Below are positions 39,775-47,163 of a stretch of 47,163 nucleotides of DNA, piece after piece. The stretch comes from Solirubrobacter phytolaccae (GTDB taxonomy: Bacteria > Actinomycetota > Thermoleophilia > Solirubrobacterales > Solirubrobacteraceae), in assembly GCF_027587195.1 (NCBI RefSeq), contig NZ_JAPDDP010000062.1:1-47163 (forward strand). Direction: 5' to 3'. Positions within the stretch are counted from its first letter, which is position 1. Each line of letters starts with the position of its first letter. The notes under the pieces are model-generated. The model was not told the origin of the DNA. It saw only the letters and a list, made by a program, of their open reading frames with translations, and did no database searches. The position numbers and the translations under genes are program-made.

Positions 39775-41319
39775 CTAGTCCTCCGCCATCCAGGCCTTGA
39801 CCTGCGCGGCGACGCGCTCGGGCTCGCGCTCCATCAGCTGGTCGAGCTGATGCATGCTGGCGTCCGGGCTGCGCGGCGGCAGCATGGCCGTGGCGGCGTT
39901 GTCGAGGGTGAAGTTCTGGCCGGCGCCCGCTTCGAGCTGGGCCAGGGAGACGGGCTCGGAGATCTCGGTCATCCAGGCCGGGGTGAGGTTCTCGTTCTCG
40001 CGCTTGCGCATGCCGCGCGTCATGAAGAAGAGGAAGATCAGCGCCGCGAGGCCGAGGCCGACCCACTTGAGCGGACCGAGCAGCGTGGTGGGCACCGGGC
40101 CCGCCTTGGGCGTCTCCGCCTTGGCGAAGGCGAACTGCGTGGAGGTGATCGTGTCGCCGCGCTGCGTGTCGATGCCGGCGGCGGTCGCGACCGTGTTCTT
40201 GAGGGCGGTGGCCACATCGGCCGGGACCGACTTGTCCAGGATCAGGGCGACGTTCATCTTGTTGACCTCGCCCGGGGCCTTCTTGGTCTCGGTGATCTTC
40301 TTGTTGACGAGGTTGCCGCGGGTGGTGCTCTCCTTGCTGTAGCTCCCCGCGCCGTTGCCGTTGCCGGCGTCCTCGTTGTCGGAGTAGGTCGGGACGTTGT
40401 TGGCCGTGCCGGTGTCGCCACCCGCGTTGCCGGCGCCCGCGCCCTGCATCTCCTCCTTCTCGGTGGTCTCGGTCCCCGGGACGACGTTGGCGCCGTAGGT
40501 CTCGGACTTCTCGGTCGTGTCGTCGACGTTGAGGTCGGCGTTGACCGTGACCTTGGCCTTGTTCGGGCCGAGCGTGGAGGCGAGCATCGCGTTGATGGCT
40601 GCTTCCTTCTGACGGGCGAAGCGCGCCTCGGCGGACTGCTTGGAGCTGCCGCCGGCGCCGCCGACCTCGTCGGACGGCCACAGGATCGCGCCGGTCGAGT
40701 CGGTGATCGTCACGTTCTCGGTCTTGAGGCCCTTCACGGAGGAGGCCACGGTCTGCGCCATGCCGCGCACGGCGCCGGGCGCCAGCGCGTCGGCGGTGTT
40801 GCCGAGCATGACCGAGGCGGTGGCCGGCGAGGCCTGGTCCTGGAAGAGGTCGTCCTGCGGCATCACGATCTGGACCTGCGGGTTGGAGACCCCCGAGACC
40901 GACTTGAGCGACTTGCCGACCTCACCCTCCAGCGCACGCTGGTAGGTGACCTGCTGCTGGAACTGCGAGGCGCCGAGCTTGCTCTCGTCGAGCAGCTCGT
41001 AGCCCGGCTGCGTGCCGCCACCCGAAGCCTCGACACCCTGCGAGGCGAGCGCGATGCGCGCCTGCGCCATGGAGGCCTTCTGCACCGCGAGCGCCGTGCC
41101 GTTGTTCTGGAGCTCGTAGGCGATGCCCTGCTCGTCGAGCGCGGCCGTGATCTTGCCCGTCTGGGCGGGATCGAGGCCCGACGCGATCGTCGAGTACGCC
41201 GGCGCCGTGGCGATCTTGAGCAGCAGGAAGGCGATCGCCAGGATGGCGAAGGCCGACACACCGAGGATCGCCTTGGTCTTGGCGGGGAGGGCGAGGATGT
41301 TCTGAACGAAAGGCGGCAT
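39775..41319 (-). CDS. fliF: MS-ring protein FliF
   Basis: 514 residues: N-terminal membrane helix (ILGVSAFAILAIAFLLLKIA), ring-building motifs (NNGTALAVQKASMAQARIALA, YQRALEGEVGKSLKSVSGV), a Gly/Asn/Asp-rich loop, a second membrane helix (WVGLGLAALIFLFFMTRG) and a cytoplasmic FliG-binding tail ending QVKAWMAED. First large basal-body part to assemble around the export gate. 8 bp from fliE. Confidence 0.98.
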   Translation of the reverse strand: MPPFVQNILALPAKTKAILGVSAFAILAIAFLLLKIATAPAYSTIASGLDPAQTGKITAALDEQGIAYELQNNGTALAVQKASMAQARIALASQGVEASGGGTQPGYELLDESKLGASQFQQQVTYQRALEGEVGKSLKSVSGVSNPQVQIVMPQDDLFQDQASPATASVMLGNTADALAPGAVRGMAQTVASSVKGLKTENVTITDSTGAILWPSDEVGGAGGSSKQSAEARFARQKEAAINAMLASTLGPNKAKVTVNADLNVDDTTEKSETYGANVVPGTETTEKEEMQGAGAGNAGGDTGTANNVPTYSDNEDAGNGNGAGSYSKESTTRGNLVNKKITETKKAPGEVNKMNVALILDKSVPADVATALKNTVATAAGIDTQRGDTITSTQFAFAKAETPKAGPVPTTLLGPLKWVGLGLAALIFLFFMTRGMRKRENENLTPAWMTEISEPVSLAQLEAGAGQNFTLDNAATAMLPPRSPDASMHQLDQLMEREPERVAAQVKAWMAED

Positions 41320-41327
41320 GACTTAGA

Positions 41328-41648
41328 TCAGACCTGCGTCTGGAAGATGGTCTGGACGGCCTCGACGGCCTTCGTGCGGATCTGGCTGGCCATCTGCATC
41401 GAGAGCTGCGCGCGCTCGACGGCCATGACCACGGCGGTCGGGTCGGTGGCCTTGCCCGTGGCGAGGTCCTGCGCGGCGCCGGCGGCCTCGGTCTGCGTGT
41501 TCTGCAGCCCCTGGATCGCGTCGCCGAGCATCGAGCCGAAGCCCGAGCCACCCTCGGTGGCGGTCGGCGGCTTGCTGATCGAGCCGATGGAACCGATGGA
41601 ACCGATCGAGCTGGCGCCCGAGATGGCGGAAGTCGGATCGATGGTCAT
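41328..41648 (-). CDS. fliE: MS-ring/rod adaptor FliE
   Basis: 106 residues: a Ser/Ile/Gly-rich N-terminus with imperfect SIGSIG repeats, then the conserved helical part (VVMAVERAQLSMQMASQIRTKAVEAVQTI). FliE joins the MS ring to the rod. Its ATG overlaps the last base of the flgC stop (TAATG). Confidence 0.95.
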   Translation of the reverse strand: MTIDPTSAISGASSIGSIGSIGSISKPPTATEGGSGFGSMLGDAIQGLQNTQTEAAGAAQDLATGKATDPTAVVMAVERAQLSMQMASQIRTKAVEAVQTIFQTQV

Positions 41649-42094
41649 TAGCGGAGGATCTCCAGGGTCTTGGCAAACATCTGCTTGGCGGCCGTCATGG
41701 CGGTGACGTTGGCTTCATACGCGCGCTGCGCGTCGATCAGGTCCACCATCTCGGTGACCGTGTCGACGTTCGGCATGCGCAGGTACCCCTCTTCGTTCGC
41801 GTCGGGGTGGCCGGGGTCGTAGACGAGCTTCCCGTTCGTCGTGTCCTCGTTGATGGCCGTGACCTGAACCCCGCCGGGCGCGACGCCCGAGGTGCCCATC
41901 GCACGGGAGAGCTGCGAGCCGAACGCGCCGGACTGGCCGACGGACTGCAGCGTGACTTCCTTGCGCCGGTACGGATTGCCGTCGGCGCCCTTGGTCGTCT
42001 CAGCGTTGGCGATGTTCTCCGCCGTCACATTCATCCGCAGGCGCTGCGCGGTGAGCGCAGAGCCCGAGATCTCCATGCCGCCGAACATGCTCAT
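41648..42094 (-). CDS. flgC: rod protein FlgC
   Basis: 148 residues. N-terminal rod helix SGSALTAQRLRMNVTAENIANAETT, centre PYRRKEVTLQ, conserved YDPGHPDANEEGYLRMPNV and C-terminal MVDLIDAQRAYEANVTAMTAAKQMFAKTLEIL; all typical of FlgC. Its ATG overlaps the flgB stop by one base. Confidence 0.98.
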   Translation of the reverse strand: MSMFGGMEISGSALTAQRLRMNVTAENIANAETTKGADGNPYRRKEVTLQSVGQSGAFGSQLSRAMGTSGVAPGGVQVTAINEDTTNGKLVYDPGHPDANEEGYLRMPNVDTVTEMVDLIDAQRAYEANVTAMTAAKQMFAKTLEILR

Positions 42095-42453
42095 CAGGCA
42101 ACACCCAGAGCCGAGCGGATGATCGCCGTGCGCGCCTTCAGCACGGAGACGGCGGCCTGCTGCTCGAGCGCGTTGGCCGCGAGCTTGGCCGACTCGGCGT
42201 CGACGTCGACGGAGTTGCCGTCGGCCTGCGTCACACCGACTGCCTGATCGGCCTGCGTCGTGAACGTGGTGTGCTCGACGGTGTTCTTGTCGCCGGTGCC
42301 CAGGGCCGCGGAGAGCGCGCCGTGGAAATCCACGTCGACGCGGCGGTAGCCGGGCGTCGAAGCATTGGCGAGGTTGGCGGCAAGCGCTTCGTGGCGCTGG
42401 GCAGCGCCCGAAATGCTGCGCTCAAGCGCCAGCTGTGTGGTATCGATCAGCAC
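42094..42453 (-). CDS. flgB: rod protein FlgB
   Basis: About 119 residues from GTG 42453, where the family starts (LERSISGAAQRHEALAANLANASTPGYRR); AGGAG lies 12 nt upstream. The longer open frame to 42516 adds residues unlike any FlgB. C-terminal helix LAANALEQQAAVSVLKARTAIIRSAL. First gene of the flgB-flgC-fliE-fliF-fliG-fliH-fliI unit. Confidence 0.93.
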   Translation of the reverse strand: MLIDTTQLALERSISGAAQRHEALAANLANASTPGYRRVDVDFHGALSAALGTGDKNTVEHTTFTTQADQAVGVTQADGNSVDVDAESAKLAANALEQQAAVSVLKARTAIIRSALGVA

Positions 42454-42535
42454 GAGGGACGGAATCTCCTGGAGGGAAGAGGGGGGCGGTCCGTCCTTGG
42501 ACCTCACGCGCTCCATCCTTGGTGCGCACTCCCTC

Positions 42536-42562
42536 TATCGGCGTGCTGAACGAACGCCTTTA
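42536..42562 (-). promoter_or_regulatory. sigma-28-like promoter of the flgB-fliI operon
   Basis: TAAA (42562-42559), 16-nt spacer, GCCGATA (42542-42536), about 80 nt before the flgB start. One of the best matches in the window. Confidence 0.65.
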
Positions 42563-42586
42563 GGGCTTGGACCTGATTAATCGCGT

Positions 42587-42607
42587 CGGCCCGCCGAGGG
42601 CGGGCCG
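42587..42607 (-). terminator. hairpin terminator after the fliT-like gene
   Basis: Perfect 9-bp CGGCCCGCC/GGCGGGCCG stem with a 3-nt loop, 5 nt after the stop, followed by ACGCGATTAATC. Confidence 0.7.
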
Positions 42608-42611
42608 AAGG

Positions 42612-42941
42612 TCAAGCGCTGCGATTGACGAGGTCGTGCTGCTGCGGGGGCGGTGGCCCCGCATAGCCGCGGAAGGCGGTCATCTTGCGGTTCATGCCGC
42701 CGAGCTTCTGCATCGTGAACGCGCGTCCGACCGAGAGGCCGGAGTGGATCTCGGCCTGGAGCTCGACCAGGCGCTCGAGGTGCGGGCGGGCCGTCGCGGG
42801 CGGGTTGCCGAGCGCCGTGGCGGCGCTCAGGCGCTGCTCGGCGACCGCGGGGACCTCGTCCCAGCGGCCGTCGCGAACGAGGTCGCGCTCATGCTCGGCG
42901 AGCGCGACGAGGTCGGCCCAGGGCTGGGCCTCGACGCTCAT
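42612..42941 (-). CDS. FliT-like flagellar chaperone (putative)
   Basis: 109 residues, mainly helical up to about residue 85, ending in a Pro/Gln-rich tail. Weak sequence, but its place directly after fliS with a 4-bp overlap, and its size, are those of FliT, the chaperone of FliD. A HERDLVRDGRWDEVPAVAEQR region resembles this class. Function is inferred from context. Confidence 0.6.
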   Translation of the reverse strand: MSVEAQPWADLVALAEHERDLVRDGRWDEVPAVAEQRLSAATALGNPPATARPHLERLVELQAEIHSGLSVGRAFTMQKLGGMNRKMTAFRGYAGPPPPQQHDLVNRSA

Positions 42942-43333
42942 GCCGTCGGCCGCGGGGCGTCGGCGATCTCGGCCCAGGCGTCACGCAGCTCGGTGAGGAG
43001 CTCGGAGACTTCCTCGATCTTGGCCGGGTTGCGCTCGAGGGAGGCCTCGATCAGGTGCCGGCGGCAGAACGCGTAGATGCCCTGCAGGCGCGCGGCGACT
43101 TCACCGCCGCGCTCGTGGTCGAGGGTGACCGTGAGCTCGTCGATGATCGCCTCGGCGCGGCGCATGCGGTCCTGCGAGTTGGTCTTGTCGCCCTCGCGCA
43201 TCGCGTAGGCGGCCTGGAACAGGAAGCGAAGGCACCCGTCGTAGAGCATGACCACGAGCCGCCCAGGAGGGGCCGTGAGGATGCTCTGCTGCTTGTACTG
43301 GGCCGTCGGGCTGCTGGCGGCGTAAGTAGCCAC
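42938..43333 (-). CDS. fliS: flagellin export chaperone FliS
   Basis: 131 residues: QYKQQSILTAPPGRLVVMLYDGCLRFL and the following helices are the classical FliS pattern. FliS binds the C-terminal D0 helix of flagellin and delivers it to FlhA. Start GTG 43333, with AGGAG 9 nt upstream; the longer open frame is antisense-like shadow over fliD. It follows fliD by about 90 bp that include a guanine-run motif on the opposite strand. Confidence 0.95.
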   Translation of the reverse strand: MATYAASSPTAQYKQQSILTAPPGRLVVMLYDGCLRFLFQAAYAMREGDKTNSQDRMRRAEAIIDELTVTLDHERGGEVAARLQGIYAFCRRHLIEASLERNPAKIEEVSELLTELRDAWAEIADAPRPTA

Positions 43334-43355
43334 TGAGGGAGGCTCCTGGTGAGTC

Positions 43356-43379
43356 GGAGGGGAGGGGGAGGAGGGAGGG
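43356..43379 (+). other. potential G-quadruplex motif between fliD and fliS
   Basis: The plus strand, which is the template for fliD-fliS transcription, has GGGG-A-GGGGG-AGGA-GGG-A-GGG: four guanine runs with loops of 1, 4 and 1 nt. The mRNA carries the complementary C-rich tract. Confidence 0.5.
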
Positions 43380-43422
43380 ATCGATCGGGTATTCGGTGCG
43401 AACACGTGGTTCTTGAGGCTCA

Positions 43423-44829
43423 TCAGCCGAGCGTGGCGATCTGGCTCGTGAGCCAGGCCTGCTGCGTCTGCGAGGTGTTCAGCGCCGTTTCCATGGCCGC
43501 GAACTGCGCCTTCAGGCGCTTCTGCTCGGTTTCCATGCGCGTGTTGAGCTTCGTGATCTGGTCGTTGAAGCCCGTCAGGGTCTTGTCGTCGCCGCTGATG
43601 CGGCTCGTGAGGACGCCGTTGGTGCCGGTCTGGGTTCCGACGTAGTCGGAGATCACCGCGGACAGGCCCTTGGTCGCGCCCTGGCCGGCGAAGAGCTCCT
43701 TGACCTTGGTGTAGTCGTTGGCGATCGCGGTCTTGAGCTTCTCGGTGTCGATCGTGAGCTTGCCGGCGCGGGCGTCGGCCGCGTTGGTGCCGGCCTTGGG
43801 CACGTCGATGCCGAGGTCCTTCAGGCCCGTGAGTCCGAGGCCCGAGAGCGTCTTGGTCATCGTGCTCTTGAGCGAGTTGAGCATCGACGTCATGCCCGTG
43901 TCGCCGAACAGCTGGCCCTTCTGCAGGTCGGCCGTCGTGTTCGCGGTCGGGACGCGCTTCTCGGTCAGCTCGGCGCGGGTCGAGGTGACGACCGCGTTGT
44001 AGGCGTCCACGAGCGCCGTGATCTTCTTCGCGATCGCGTCGCTGTCGACCGCGGGCTGCGTCGTGGTGACCGACACCGGGCTGGTCGTGACGCCCTTGAG
44101 CGTCATGCGCAGGCCCGGGACCGCGGCCTCGAGCACGTTGGTCTCGGGGTTGAGCTGCTGGCCGTCGACGACGACGTCGGCGTTGAGGATCGTGCCCTCG
44201 CGCTTGAAGCTCGCGAGCTCGGTCATCTTGCTCGCGTCGGCGAGCGCCGAGGTGTCGACGGTGAAGTTGGAGTTCTCGCCGGTCTTGCGCGAGGAGAAGA
44301 CGAGCCGCTCGGTGCCGTTCTCCTTCACGACCGCGGCGTACACCGGAGCCTTGTCGTTCGCGTTGATCAGCGTCGCGACGTCGGTGGCGGTGGCGTTCGC
44401 GGCGACCGGGATGTCGATCTTCGACGCGCCCGCGGCGTTCGGGTCGTTGCCGTAGTAGAAGCTGAGCGTGCCGGCGGTCGTCTGCGGGTCGAACGTGAAG
44501 CCGTGCTGCGCGGAGGACGCGAGCTTGTTGACCTGGATCGTGTGACCGCCGATGCCGGCACCGCCGAGCACCGAGACGTCGACCTTCGTCGCGTCCGAAG
44601 AGGCGGTCGCCTGGGCGGGCTTCCACAGCGACGCGGCCTGCAAGTCGGCGGCCGCCGTCTTGACGGCGTCGAGCTTGGTCTTGATCGCCTTCAGGTCGGT
44701 CTGGTGCTGCGTGACCGAGACCTGGCGTTTCTGTACGGCCGTGACCTTGGTCTGCTCGATCTGCATGAGCTGCGTGATGATCGAGTCGGTATCAAGGCCC
44801 GACGCCATGCCGCTTAGAGAGATAGCCAT
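43423..44829 (-). CDS. fliD: filament cap protein FliD
   Basis: 468 residues: N-terminus MASGLDTDSIITQLMQIEQTKV, then QHQTDLKAIKTKLDAVKTAAADL, a Thr/Ala/Val-rich middle and a helical C-terminus (DDKTLTGFNDQITKLNTRME) ending at TLG. FliD pentamers cap the growing filament; the D2/D3 middle is about the usual size. It follows flaG by 12 bp and leads into fliS-fliT. Confidence 0.97.
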   Translation of the reverse strand: MAISLSGMASGLDTDSIITQLMQIEQTKVTAVQKRQVSVTQHQTDLKAIKTKLDAVKTAAADLQAASLWKPAQATASSDATKVDVSVLGGAGIGGHTIQVNKLASSAQHGFTFDPQTTAGTLSFYYGNDPNAAGASKIDIPVAANATATDVATLINANDKAPVYAAVVKENGTERLVFSSRKTGENSNFTVDTSALADASKMTELASFKREGTILNADVVVDGQQLNPETNVLEAAVPGLRMTLKGVTTSPVSVTTTQPAVDSDAIAKKITALVDAYNAVVTSTRAELTEKRVPTANTTADLQKGQLFGDTGMTSMLNSLKSTMTKTLSGLGLTGLKDLGIDVPKAGTNAADARAGKLTIDTEKLKTAIANDYTKVKELFAGQGATKGLSAVISDYVGTQTGTNGVLTSRISGDDKTLTGFNDQITKLNTRMETEQKRLKAQFAAMETALNTSQTQQAWLTSQIATLG

Positions 44830-44841
44830 CTTCGGGGCTCC

Positions 44842-45201
44842 TTACAGCTCGCCGCCGGACAGGACGTCCAGGGCCTTCGAGGGCGGAATGGTCTTGATCA
44901 CGTTGCCTTCGAGGTCGCGCACCTGGATGATCACCCGGTTCGTGTCCTCGTCCCGCGTGAAGTGCAGCTCGCGGTTGTTCTTGTGCAGCGCCTCCACGAC
45001 CTCAGCAGCCTTGGCCACAAGCTCGCGGGCTTCCGGGGTGGGGGCCGGGGGAACGTCGCCGACGATCGTCCCGGTCTCAACCACTCCCCGGTGATGCTGA
45101 GCCGCCACCTGGGGGCTCGGCTCAACCGCAGCGGCCGGCGCCGCGGGGGGCACCGCGGGCAGCTGCTGGTAGGGAACGAAGCGACCGATCTGGAGTGTCA
45201 T
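44842..45201 (-). CDS. flaG: FlaG family protein
   Basis: 119 residues: a Pro/Ala/Val-rich N-terminal half and the family domain at the C-terminus (LHFTRDEDTNRVIIQVRDLEGNVIKTIPPSKALDVL). FlaG proteins affect filament length by an unclear mechanism. It lies between fliA and fliD, 35 bp after the sigma gene. Confidence 0.92.
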   Translation of the reverse strand: MTLQIGRFVPYQQLPAVPPAAPAAAVEPSPQVAAQHHRGVVETGTIVGDVPPAPTPEARELVAKAAEVVEALHKNNRELHFTRDEDTNRVIIQVRDLEGNVIKTIPPSKALDVLSGGEL

Positions 45202-45236
45202 CTCAGACCCGGTAGTCGGCGGGTGCCGGAGATCCT

Positions 45237-46055
45237 TTAGCCCACCGCGGAGAACAGCACCGCGTCGTCGGACAGCTGCTGCTTGAGCGTGCGCTTGAGC
45301 TGGGAGTGGATCTGGCAGATCCGGCTCTCGGAGACGCCCATGACCTCCCCGATCTCGCGCAGCGTGAGGTTCTTGACGTAGAGCAGCACGGCGACTTCGC
45401 GCTCGCGCTGGGGCAGGTTGTCGAACGCACGGCGGAACTTCGCCTTGGCCTCCGAGTTGGCGGCCTGGTGCTCCGGGTCGGCCTTGGAGTCGCCGTCGGC
45501 GAGCGTGTCGATGCGCTCGACGGTGGTCTCGTCGTCGGAGATCACGAGCGTGTTCAGCGACGTGACGTCGGAGACGGAGATGTCGTCCTCGCGGCGGCGC
45601 AGCTCCTCGACCGTGATCGAGAGCGCGTCGGCGAGCTCCTCACGGGTCGGGCGACGGCCCTGGATCGTCGTGAATTGATCACGGGCGCGAGCGATGTCGC
45701 GCTCCCAGCGGCGCAGCGAGCGCGGCGCCCAGTCCTGGCGACGCAGCTCGTCGAGCACGGCGCCGTGGATGCGGGTCCACGCGAACTGCTCGAGCGTCGC
45801 GCCCTTCTCCGGGTCGTAGCGATCGATCGAGGCGATGAGCGCCTCGAGGCCACACGAGATGAAGTCCTCGACCTCGCAACGAGCGGGCAGCTCGCGCACC
45901 TTCTTGAAGACGATGTACTTGACCAGCGGTGCGTAGGTCATCACCAGGCGATTGCGGACCGTGAGCGATCCGGTCTCCTTGTACTCACGCCAGAGCGCGA
46001 GGGCATCCTCCGCGCTGACGCGGCGGCGACTGCCTGAGGACGTCGTTGACTTCAT
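45237..46055 (-). CDS. fliA: flagellar RNA polymerase sigma factor, FliA/WhiG family (sigma-28)
   Basis: 272 residues with regions 2, 3 and 4. Region 2: RNRLVMTYAPLVKYIVFKKV and CGLEALIASIDRYDPEKG, then FAWTRIHGAVLDELRRQDWAPRS. Region 3 has RRPTREELADALSITVEEL; region 4 is FDNLPQREREVAVLLYVKNLTLREIGEVMGVSESRICQI. This sigma is the natural reader of the GCCGAT-type promoters seen throughout. AGGAG lies 13 nt from the ATG. No anti-sigma FlgM is in the window. Confidence 0.97.
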   Translation of the reverse strand: MKSTTSSGSRRRVSAEDALALWREYKETGSLTVRNRLVMTYAPLVKYIVFKKVRELPARCEVEDFISCGLEALIASIDRYDPEKGATLEQFAWTRIHGAVLDELRRQDWAPRSLRRWERDIARARDQFTTIQGRRPTREELADALSITVEELRRREDDISVSDVTSLNTLVISDDETTVERIDTLADGDSKADPEHQAANSEAKAKFRRAFDNLPQREREVAVLLYVKNLTLREIGEVMGVSESRICQIHSQLKRTLKQQLSDDAVLFSAVG

Positions 46056-46133
46056 GGCGAGTAGGGGACTCCTAAGAGGGCGAAACGGACTGACGGACGC
46101 AGTCTGTATCGGGCGCTCGCCGGAGTTTCTTCA

Positions 46134-46403
46134 TCACCGATTTGGAGTAGGACGCTTTTCGGACAGTCCGTACGCCCAGGCCAGCACCTGGGCAACAGCC
46201 GTCCACATCTGCTCCGGAATCTCTTGTCCGAGCGCGAGCTCCGTCAGCGCCGACGCGAGCTCGGGGTCCCGGTGCACGGGCACCCCCGCCTCGTGTGCGC
46301 GCTCGAGTATCTGCGCGGCGACCAATCCCCGGCCGGCGGCGACGACTTTCGGCGCGCCGTCGCCGGTGTACTGCAGGGCCGCGATGACGTCGCGCTCAGG
46401 CAT
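46134..46403 (-). CDS. FlhB C-terminal domain-like protein (FlhX/YlqH type)
   Basis: 89 residues that match only the cytoplasmic end of FlhB: APKVVAAGRGLVAAQILERAHEAGVPVHRDPELASAL and EIPEQMWTAVAQVLAWAYGL, close to the corresponding part of the FlhB at 19262. It has no membrane part, and the NPSH self-cleavage site is absent, so it starts where the cleaved FlhB fragment would. Such free-standing copies can replace that fragment. It overlaps the FliK-like gene upstream by 8 bp. Confidence 0.88.
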   Translation of the reverse strand: MPERDVIAALQYTGDGAPKVVAAGRGLVAAQILERAHEAGVPVHRDPELASALTELALGQEIPEQMWTAVAQVLAWAYGLSEKRPTPNR

Positions 46404-47163
46404 AAAGATCCAGCGGGTTGTGTCGCGGTCGGACGTTTACCGTCGCCTCTAAACCAACTCCTTCCAAGTTGGCACGCAAACGCTCAGAAGCAACGCTGGC
46501 CAGTTGGTGGGGGCGGCCCGCGGGGGTCGTCACCTCGGCCAGGAAACGTTCCCCGCGGAGCTCCAGGCGCAGGTCCAACTTGCCCAGCGTGGGCGAGGTG
46601 AACGTGAGCAGGACCACGTTCGCGGGCTCGCCGTCCGCGCCGACCTGACGCGACGGCGGCTCCTCCACCTCCACGCGCGGCTGGAACGGCATCTGCGGCG
46701 TCGGTTGGGCGAGCACCTGCGGCTGCGGCTGCGCGACCTGGGGCTGGGCCGGCCCCGCCTCGGGCTTCGGCGGCGCGGTGCCGTCGGCCTGGGCGGGCGC
46801 GGGTGCGGCAGACGTACCGGGAGCGGGCTGTGCGGCGGCCCCGGGCTGCGCGGGCTGGCCGGGGGCGGGCGCCGACGTTCCGGCGTTCCCCCCCGGTTGG
46901 GTGAGCTGCCCCGGCGCCAGATTGCCGCCCGGCTGAGCGGGCTGACCCGGCGTCGCGGGGGCGCCGGGCTGGGCGGTCTGCCCCGGCGCCGCGTTGGCGC
47001 CCGGCTGGGCCGGCTGTCCTTGCGTCGCAGTGCCGCCGGGCTGGGCGGGTTGTCCTGGCGCCGACGACTGGCCGGGCTGCGCGGCGGCGCCCGGCTGGGC
47101 CGGCTGCCCGGGCGCGGACGCCTGGCCCGGCTGGCCGGGCGTCCCCGGCTGCGCGGGCAAGTC
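46396..47163 (-). CDS. FliK-like protein with proline-rich repeats (5' truncated)
   Basis: About 255 residues visible; the frame runs open past the window edge. The first ~125 visible residues are repeats of the type APGQPAQPG, spaced about 15-16 residues. A Gln/Pro linker follows, and the C-terminal ~85 residues (NVVLLTFTSPTLGKLDLRLELRGERFLAEVTTPAG) resemble the FliK C-terminal domain. Pairing with an FlhX gene downstream mirrors the ylqG-ylqH pair of Bacillus. A second export-switch pair is the likely role; full identity needs the missing 5' end. Confidence 0.7.
   Translation of the reverse strand, partial: DLPAQPGTPGQPGQASAPGQPAQPGAAAQPGQSSAPGQPAQPGGTATQGQPAQPGANAAPGQTAQPGAPATPGQPAQPGGNLAPGQLTQPGGNAGTSAPAPGQPAQPGAAAQPAPGTSAAPAPAQADGTAPPKPEAGPAQPQVAQPQPQVLAQPTPQMPFQPRVEVEEPPSRQVGADGEPANVVLLTFTSPTLGKLDLRLELRGERFLAEVTTPAGRPHQLASVASERLRANLEGVGLEATVNVRPRHNPLDLYA

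Noticed and set aside
46056-46133. A sigma-28-like promoter for the sigma factor gene (CCCGATAC near 46110)
   Set aside because: The -10 begins CCCGAT instead of GCCGAT and no TAAA-like -35 is found at 15-16 nt, so autoregulation is not supported.

Overview
The window is very GC-rich. It is dominated by one large, almost entirely minus-strand flagellar locus. The gene style (short high-GC genes, a WhiG/FliA-type sigma factor, an ECF sigma/anti-sigma pair, a SARP/BTAD regulator, an OsmC-family protein and a DIM6/NTAB-type flavin reductase domain) suggests a flagellated actinobacterium. Thermoleophilia/Solirubrobacterales is my best guess, inferred from gene content without any database search.

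Layout, left to right. (1) 1-3453: a pseudaminic-acid type sugar cluster with a PseG-like C-terminus (cut by the window edge), a PIG-L deacetylase, PseB and PseC. (2) 3665-5502: two glycosyltransferases in a coupled pair, placed directly against the flagellins and probably decorating them. (3) 5609-14415: nine complete tandem flagellin genes, each with its own promoter and leader. (4) 14475-24053: two small unknown ORFs, a PilZ/YcgR c-di-GMP receptor, FlhF, FlhA, FlhB, FliR, FliQ, FliP, FliO, a YihY-family membrane protein and FliN. (5) 24061-30493: FliL, MotB, MotA, FlbD, FlgE, FlgD, FliK, a lytic transglycosylase and FliJ. (6) 30574-36303: a block of non-flagellar genes on mixed strands that separates fliI from fliJ. 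(7) 36566-47163: FliI, FliH, FliG, FliF, FliE, FlgC, FlgB, then a FliT-like protein, FliS, FliD, FlaG, the FliA/WhiG sigma factor, an FlhB C-terminal-like protein (FlhX) and a proline-rich protein cut by the right edge.

The regulatory layer is the most interesting part. Every flagellin mRNA should begin with a small hairpin whose 5-nt loop is A(A/U/C)GGA, and every flagellin Shine-Dalgarno lies inside ACAAGGAG. This is the two-site architecture by which CsrA represses flagellin translation in Bacillus (the CsrA/FliW switch). It occurs nine times here, with compensatory stem changes. A sigma-28-like signature (T(C/T/A)A(A/G), 15-16 nt, GCCGAT/GCCGAC) precedes the flagellins, the glycosyltransferase pair, pseC, and also flgB, fliJ, flbD and fliO, so one sigma factor may drive nearly the whole regulon. 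At six of the eight flagellin-flagellin junctions the terminator-like hairpin of one gene physically contains the promoter of the next.

Expected genes that I do not find in the window are fliM (its usual slot between fliL and fliN is empty), flhG, flgM, csrA, fliW, flgK and flgL. No tRNA, rRNA, CRISPR array, insertion sequence or phage gene was seen.
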